This document shows, piece by piece, positions 6,520 through 10,128 of a DNA stretch of 10,128 nucleotides. Position 1 is the first letter of the stretch. Every line of letters begins with the position of its first letter. Below the pieces are notes generated by a model that was not told the origin of the DNA, did not search any database, and saw nothing but the letters and a program-made list of their open reading frames with translations. The position numbers were made by a program, and so were the translations under genes. Source of the DNA: Candidatus Altimarinota bacterium (GTDB lineage Bacteria > Patescibacteriota > Gracilibacteria > UBA4473); assembly GCA_026982915.1 (NCBI GenBank), contig JALWQU010000216.1, positions 1-10,128 on the forward strand. The letters run 5' to 3'.

Positions 6520-6547
6520 ATCATACTATCAAAAAAATTTAATGCAA
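6520..6547 (-). promoter_or_regulatory. Candidate promoter of the broken gene / fusion / kinase operon
   Basis: On the minus strand, TTGCAT (6547-6542) is followed after 16 bp by TATGAT (6525-6520), each four or five of six to the sigma-70 consensus. The predicted leader to the ATG at 6482 is about 30 nt. It is the only well-formed promoter seen before the fusion and kinase genes. Confidence 0.5.
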
Positions 6548-6607
6548 ACAATTTAAGCATAAATTAAAAATAACTTCATTTTCCCTGCGAGCTTCTCCTA
6601 AAAATCC

Positions 6608-8206
6608 CTAAACCAAGGCCCCTATAAAATCTCGAAAAAGCGGGTGTGGTTCAAACGGTCGGCTTTTTAGCTCTGGATGAAATTGTGAACCAATCATAAA
6701 CGGATGATCCGTGACTTCCACGATTTCTACAAGCTCCCCATTGGGCGATTCGCCCGATATCAAAAAACCCGCCGCTTCAAATTCAGCTCGATACGCATTA
6801 TTAAATTCATACCGATGACGATGTCGTTCATTAATTTTTTGGGTACCGTAGACTTTTTCTGCCAAAGTCCCTGCTTTGATTTTACACGGATACGACCCCA
6901 ATCGCATAGTCCCCCCCTTTTTTCGAATAGTTCGTTGTTCAGGAATATAGTGTACGACCAAATTCTTAGCCTTGGGATGAAATTCCTCCGAAGTAGCGTT
7001 CTTAATATCTAAAATATTTCGAGCAAACTCCATGGCCATAATCTGTGACCCCAAACAAAGCCCCAAATAAGGTTTTTTATTAATTCGACAATAATGCGCT
7101 ACTTTTATCTTTCCTTCAATCCCCCTATTTCCAAATCCTCCCGGCACAATAATACCCGCTACGGATTCTAATTTCTGACACTCTTCTGTGTCATCCGCTT
7201 CTATTTTTTCCGTATCAATCCATTCTATCTCCACCTTTCGTCCGTGGAAAACGCCCGCTGCCTTGGCCGCTTCAATAACCGAAAGATAGGCATCGTCTAA
7301 CTCGTTGTACTTACCAGCTAACCCAATAATGAGTTCTTTTTTGGCTTTTTTCCGTTTAGACACGCCATTTTCCCAAATAGACATATCAAAGGTCAAATCA
7401 CCAAGGTCGAGCTTTTTGGCTAAAATGTTCCCGAGATTCGATTGTTGAAACCGCAATGGCACTTCATAAATCGAAGAAACTGTTTCGGCAGGAATAACCG
7501 CTTCATCATCGACATCACAAAAATAAGCCACTTTTTTGAGTAATTTTTTGGGGATTTTCAGATCCGCTCGGCAAAAAATAATATCGGGCGTAATTCCCTT
7601 TGATCGCAGCTCTTTTACCGATAGTTGGGTAGGTTTTGTTTTTAATTCTTTGGAAGCGGCTAGATAGGGTAAAAGCGTTAAGTGTAGGGATAGACAATTT
7701 TTCCCATATTTATGTTTCATCTGTCGTAAAACCTCAAAAAACGGTTCCGCTTCAATGTCCCCGACCGTTCCTCCAATCTCAACCACCATAATATCCACCT
7801 TGAGCTTTTTGGCGGCCAGTTCTACTTTTGAGCGTAATTTGTCCGTAATATGCGGCACAATTTGAATCGTTCCGCCTAAGTATTTTCCCTCTCGTTCTTC
7901 GGCTAATACTTCAGAATAAACTTTCCCAGAACTCACCGAACAATCAGAAATAAGCGGTGTATCAATAAATCGTTCATAATGACCTAGATCTAGATCTGTC
8001 TCCCCGCCATCATCCAGCACAAAAACCTCCCCATGCTGAAAAGGACTCATGGTCCCTGGGTCAACATTAAGATAGGGATCAAGTTTCATAATCCCGACTT
8101 TCTGGTTTGCGGCTTTCATAATAGCGGCGGTACTAGAGGCAACAATCCCCTTTCCCAGACTACTACAAACACCTCCCGTGACGAATACGAATTTTGTATC
8201 TTTCAT
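6608..8206 (-). CDS. pyrG: CTP synthase
   Basis: This 532-residue cytoplasmic enzyme makes CTP from UTP, ATP and glutamine, the last step of pyrimidine nucleotide synthesis. The N-terminal synthetase (about 1-275) opens with FVTGGVCSSLGKGI (P-loop Lys19) and has DPYLNVDPGTMSPFQHGEVFV, the metal site Asp71 and Glu143, and the GGTVGDIE loop. The C-terminal class I glutaminase (about 291-532) has PGGFGNRG, the nucleophile Cys384 in LGLCLGSQ, ERHRHRYEFN, and His510-Glu512 in SQFHPELKSRP. The common Met after the CLG elbow is Ser387, and the usual second Val of the N-terminal motif is Cys14; neither should stop activity. Length is slightly below the E. coli enzyme. It is divergent from efp with its own promoter. 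The ATG at 8206 lies only a few bases after the predicted transcription start, so the mRNA may be nearly leaderless. It is complete, ending in TAG. Confidence 0.97.
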   Translation of the reverse strand: MKDTKFVFVTGGVCSSLGKGIVASSTAAIMKAANQKVGIMKLDPYLNVDPGTMSPFQHGEVFVLDDGGETDLDLGHYERFIDTPLISDCSVSSGKVYSEVLAEEREGKYLGGTIQIVPHITDKLRSKVELAAKKLKVDIMVVEIGGTVGDIEAEPFFEVLRQMKHKYGKNCLSLHLTLLPYLAASKELKTKPTQLSVKELRSKGITPDIIFCRADLKIPKKLLKKVAYFCDVDDEAVIPAETVSSIYEVPLRFQQSNLGNILAKKLDLGDLTFDMSIWENGVSKRKKAKKELIIGLAGKYNELDDAYLSVIEAAKAAGVFHGRKVEIEWIDTEKIEADDTEECQKLESVAGIIVPGGFGNRGIEGKIKVAHYCRINKKPYLGLCLGSQIMAMEFARNILDIKNATSEEFHPKAKNLVVHYIPEQRTIRKKGGTMRLGSYPCKIKAGTLAEKVYGTQKINERHRHRYEFNNAYRAEFEAAGFLISGESPNGELVEIVEVTDHPFMIGSQFHPELKSRPFEPHPLFRDFIGALV

Positions 8207-8216
8207 TCGGGTTTTT

Positions 8217-8244
8217 ATTGTATATCTAAATTAAAGAGAAGCAA
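8217..8244 (-). promoter_or_regulatory. Candidate promoter of pyrG, near-leaderless
   Basis: On the minus strand, TTGCTT (8244-8239) is followed after 16 bp by TACAAT (8222-8217). Transcription starting six or seven bases beyond the -10 box would leave only about four or five bases before the pyrG ATG at 8206. This fits the absence of a Shine-Dalgarno motif. No C-run or attenuator of the kind known for some Gram-positive pyrG leaders is visible. Confidence 0.45.
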
Positions 8245-8272
8245 AGATTTTTTCAGAAATTTCAAGGAAATG

Positions 8273-8300
8273 TAGACACGTCTTATTTTTTTCTCATAAT
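8273..8300 (+). promoter_or_regulatory. Candidate promoter of the efp-ftsE-PAP2 operon
   Basis: TAGACA (8273-8278) is followed after 16 bp by CATAAT (8295-8300), each five of six to consensus. It is the best sigma-70-like match in the window. The predicted start near 8307 gives a leader of about 28 nt before the efp ATG. It sits back-to-back with the pyrG promoter without overlapping it. Confidence 0.55.
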
Positions 8301-8328
8301 AAAAGGGATTATTTCCTTAAACCCTTTT
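8301..8328. repeat. Inverted repeat just before efp
   Basis: AAAAGGG (8301-8307) and CCCTTTT (8322-8328) are perfect 7-base arms around 14 bases, ending six bases before the efp ATG. If transcription begins near 8307, the left arm is mostly not in the RNA. It would then act as a DNA operator dyad rather than a hairpin. If transcription starts earlier, it would form a leader hairpin close to the start codon. Confidence 0.35.
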
Positions 8329-8334
8329 AAAAAA

Positions 8335-8898
8335 ATGCTTAATATTTCAGACATCAAACTCGGTAAAAATATTGTTATGAACGGTGAACCCTATCAAGTA
8401 GCCTGGAATCAGTTTAGTAAAACGGCTCGGCAAGGTGGGGTTATGAAAACGAAGCTTAAAAATCTTTTGACCGGATCGGTCATGGAAAAGACTTTTCAGG
8501 GCAGTGATAAAGTCGATGAAGCCGATATTGGATATAAAAAGGCTCAGTTCCTTTACGCTACAGGCGATGATTATGAATTTATGGATAATGAGAGCTATGA
8601 ACAAGTAGCTTTTACCAAAGAACAACTCGGGCAAACCGCTCATTTCCTTTCCGATGGAGCGGAATGTGATATAAAATATTTCAATGGTAATCCCATAAAT
8701 GTTCAACTTCAACCCAAGATGATCTTTGAAATAATTGAAACCGAACCTGGAATCAAGGGAAATACCGCCGGAAGTGTTACAAAAAATGCGACTATTGATA
8801 CGGGATACGAAATAAAAGTACCGCCTTTTATCGAAAAAGGAGAAAAAGTGGTTATCAATACGCTAAACGGCGAATACGTTGAACGCGCTAAAAAATAA
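8335..8898 (+). CDS. efp: Elongation factor P, arginine-tip type
   Basis: This 187-residue, three-domain cytoplasmic factor binds stalled ribosomes between the P and E sites and promotes peptide bonds at polyproline stretches. Domain I (about 1-65) holds the loop NQFSKTARQGGVMKTK followed by LKNLLTG. The loop tip, aligned with Lys34 of E. coli EF-P, is Arg32. The oligonucleotide-binding domains follow (KAQFLYATGDDYEFMDNESYEQV and the C-terminal PGIKGNTAGSVTKNATIDTG block typical of the family). The length is standard. An Arg tip is known from EF-Ps rhamnosylated by EarP; whether that enzyme exists here cannot be told from this window. It is the first gene of a plus-strand operon, with ftsE starting 11 nt after its TAA. 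The ATG has an A-rich lead-in and no Shine-Dalgarno motif. Confidence 0.96.
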   Translation: MLNISDIKLGKNIVMNGEPYQVAWNQFSKTARQGGVMKTKLKNLLTGSVMEKTFQGSDKVDEADIGYKKAQFLYATGDDYEFMDNESYEQVAFTKEQLGQTAHFLSDGAECDIKYFNGNPINVQLQPKMIFEIIETEPGIKGNTAGSVTKNATIDTGYEIKVPPFIEKGEKVVINTLNGEYVERAKK

Positions 8899-8909
8899 AA
8901 AAATAAAAA

Positions 8910-9605
8910 ATGCTTACTTTTCAGCATGTCAGTCTTTCTCTTGGAAAGACCGAGATCTTAAAAAACCTAAACTTTGAGATTTTACCAGGAGAAATCGTTG
9001 CCATACTCGGCGCTTCTGGCGCGGGTAAGAGCTCTGTTTTTCGACTTTTAACCGCTGAGCAACGTCCGACTTTGGGGAAAATAACGCTTGATAGCACCGT
9101 TTTAGGGGACCTTGATTTTAATAGCGTACAAGATTACCGACAACAAATCGGTATTATTTTTCAGGACTACCGATTATTAAACCAAAAAACCGTTTTTGAA
9201 AATATTGCCTTTGCCTTAGAAGTCTGTGGTCATAGCGATATCATTCCTAAACGAGTCCCCGAACTTATAAAATTGGTAGGTCTAGAGAGCAAGGAAAACA
9301 CTTTCCCAAAAACACTTTCAGGAGGAGAAAAACAACGGGTAGCTATTGCACGGTCACTCGCCCATAATCCGATAATGCTTATCGCCGATGAAGCCACGGG
9401 GAATCTTGATCCTAAAAATGCCCGATCCATTGCCGATCTTTTACTTAAGCTTAATAAGGAACGGGGGCTTACCATCCTTCTCGCAACCCATGATCCAGTC
9501 CTCGTTGAACAGATAAAACCGCGTGTTATCCGCCTAGAAAAAGGAAGAATAATCCTTGATAAGAAAAACTGCCCTGCGGTAGAAGCCTTTAAGGGATTAT
9601 TATAA
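8910..9605 (+). CDS. ftsE: FtsE-type ABC transporter ATPase
   Basis: This 231-residue ABC ATPase is the length of FtsE. Walker A is GASGAGKSS (34-42), the Q loop is FQDYRLL with Gln85, the signature is LSGGEKQR (136-143), Walker B is IMLIADEATGNLD with Asp160 and Glu161, and the switch is His194 (ATHD). The FQDYRLL-x-KTVFEN stretch is especially FtsE-like. In well-studied bacteria FtsE pairs with the membrane protein FtsX and controls cell-wall hydrolases at the division site. No FtsX follows here; the next gene is a PAP2 phosphatase. The usual Pro of the DEPT motif is Ala162, a mild variant. A close relative such as the ATPase of a MacB/LolD-type exporter is the main alternative. It starts 11 nt after efp with no Shine-Dalgarno motif, so it is presumably translated from the same transcript. 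Confidence 0.82.
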   Translation: MLTFQHVSLSLGKTEILKNLNFEILPGEIVAILGASGAGKSSVFRLLTAEQRPTLGKITLDSTVLGDLDFNSVQDYRQQIGIIFQDYRLLNQKTVFENIAFALEVCGHSDIIPKRVPELIKLVGLESKENTFPKTLSGGEKQRVAIARSLAHNPIMLIADEATGNLDPKNARSIADLLLKLNKERGLTILLATHDPVLVEQIKPRVIRLEKGRIILDKKNCPAVEAFKGLL

Positions 9606-9633
9606 ATTAATAAGTGATACCTAAATAAGCCAA

Positions 9634-10128
9634 ATGATCCCCTTCTTCACACGACGATTTCCTCGTATTGATTTTACGCAAATAAACCGTGAAATATTTT
9701 ATTGGAGCGGATTAGGACTTATTCTTTATGCCCTTGGAACTTATTTAAATCAAACTTACTTAGCCTTTATTGACCCGCTTCGTAGTCCAGAGTTAGACCG
9801 TCTTATTATTTTTTCAACCGAGTGGTTACTCTATATCGTTATCGGTATATTTGTACTTATCATGTGTTACCGACTCTGGAAAAACATCGATCACCAGACA
9901 AAAATGGTACCCGCTTTTTTTGCCATCGTGACGGCTGCCATTATGTCCTATATCGGCAAATCAATTTTTGCCATACCTCGACCTTCAGCTCAATTTCCTG
10001 ATCTAAAACCCCTCGTTGAGGCTTTCAGCTATTCCTTTCCTTCTGGTCATACGGCTACCGCCTTTGCGCTATTAATTCCTCTCTGGCGAGTATCCAAAAC
10101 ACTTTCAATTATTTGGTTTTTTTTCGCC
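9634..10128 (+). CDS. PAP2-family membrane phosphatase, partial (3' end outside window)
   Basis: The frame is open from ATG at 9634 to the window edge, giving 165 residues without a stop. Membrane segments are visible at about 22-38, 64-80 and 93-112, with another beginning near 155. Two of the three PAP2 (type 2 phosphatidic acid phosphatase) motifs are present: K-x6-RP (Lys109, Arg116, Pro117) and PSGH with His139 (YSFPSGHTATA). The third, SR-x5-H-x3-D, would lie beyond the window. Such enzymes remove phosphate from lipid phosphates such as undecaprenyl diphosphate or phosphatidate at the outer face of the membrane. Which lipid is used cannot be told. An in-frame TAA just upstream makes ATG 9634 the first possible ATG. 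It lies 28 nt after ftsE with no terminator between, so it is probably in the same operon. Confidence 0.88.
   Translation, partial: MIPFFTRRFPRIDFTQINREIFYWSGLGLILYALGTYLNQTYLAFIDPLRSPELDRLIIFSTEWLLYIVIGIFVLIMCYRLWKNIDHQTKMVPAFFAIVTAAIMSYIGKSIFAIPRPSAQFPDLKPLVEAFSYSFPSGHTATAFALLIPLWRVSKTLSIIWFFFA

Larger units (their letters stand above)
6191..6607. other. Gap between the fusion gene and pyrG: broken gene and promoter
   Basis: This 417-base stretch has no intact gene. Its left two thirds hold the broken gene at 6197-6482 and its right part holds the operon promoter at 6520-6547. No hairpin with a T tract is visible after the pyrG stop codon, so some read-through from pyrG into the operon is possible. 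Confidence 0.5.

Noticed and set aside
6483..6607. Terminator for pyrG
   Set aside because: No stem of convincing length followed by a T tract could be found after the pyrG stop codon.
6704..7012. Plus-strand frame antisense to pyrG
   Set aside because: It is a reverse-strand reading of the conserved glutaminase domain and does not look protein-like.
8347..8712. Minus-strand frame antisense to efp
   Set aside because: It lies fully within efp, which matches its family along its whole length.
1..10128. Alternative genetic code with TGA as glycine
   Set aside because: The eight complete genes contain no in-frame TGA in well over two thousand codons, which would be very unlikely under a glycine reassignment. 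The single TGA in the broken gene comes with a frameshift as well, so decay explains it better.
1..10128. CRISPR array, insertion sequence, tRNA or rRNA
   Set aside because: No regularly spaced repeats, transposase-like frames, terminal inverted repeats or cloverleaf-like sequences were seen in the intergenic regions.

Overview
The window holds nine protein-coding genes, eight of them complete, plus one broken gene. The sequence is AT-rich. None of the nine starts has a recognisable Shine-Dalgarno motif, and all eight complete genes end in TAG or TAA. Gene density, compact proteins and SD-less starts fit a small-genome bacterium, possibly of the Candidate Phyla Radiation (Gracilibacteria/Peregrinibacteria side). 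That placement is a guess from style, because there is no rRNA or marker tree here. The standard genetic code fits every intact gene.

Layout. (1) 1-1290, minus strand: a thioredoxin-like lipoprotein followed by a CcdA/DsbD-type membrane electron carrier, which together look like an extracytoplasmic thiol-reduction module. (2) 1291-1715: an intergenic region with no convincing gene. It carries two GAACA-N7-TGTTC dyads spaced 31 bp apart, with a candidate promoter whose -35 box lies in the second dyad. (3) 1716-2249, plus strand: a family I inorganic pyrophosphatase, closed by a hairpin terminator that overlaps the end of the convergent kinase gene. (4) 6482-2302, minus strand: an apparent operon with a good promoter at 6520-6547. 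It contains a short broken gene, a 582-residue protein that reads as two hotdog folds fused to a class I methyltransferase, and a nine-TM hybrid-sensor histidine kinase without a receiver or adjacent response regulator. (5) 8206-6608, minus strand: CTP synthase (pyrG). (6) 8335-10128, plus strand and divergent from pyrG: elongation factor P, an FtsE-type ABC ATPase, and a PAP2-family membrane phosphatase cut by the window end.

How they work together. The housekeeping genes (ppa, pyrG, efp, ftsE) are ordinary in content. The unusual part is the 6482-2302 operon. A hotdog-hotdog-methyltransferase fusion resembles in order the dehydratase plus C-methyltransferase section of polyketide synthases. 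It is a free-standing protein, however, and it lacks the usual dehydratase carboxylate. It is probably co-transcribed with a membrane sensor kinase. This is the best candidate in the window for an undescribed system. Its substrate cannot be read from the sequence.
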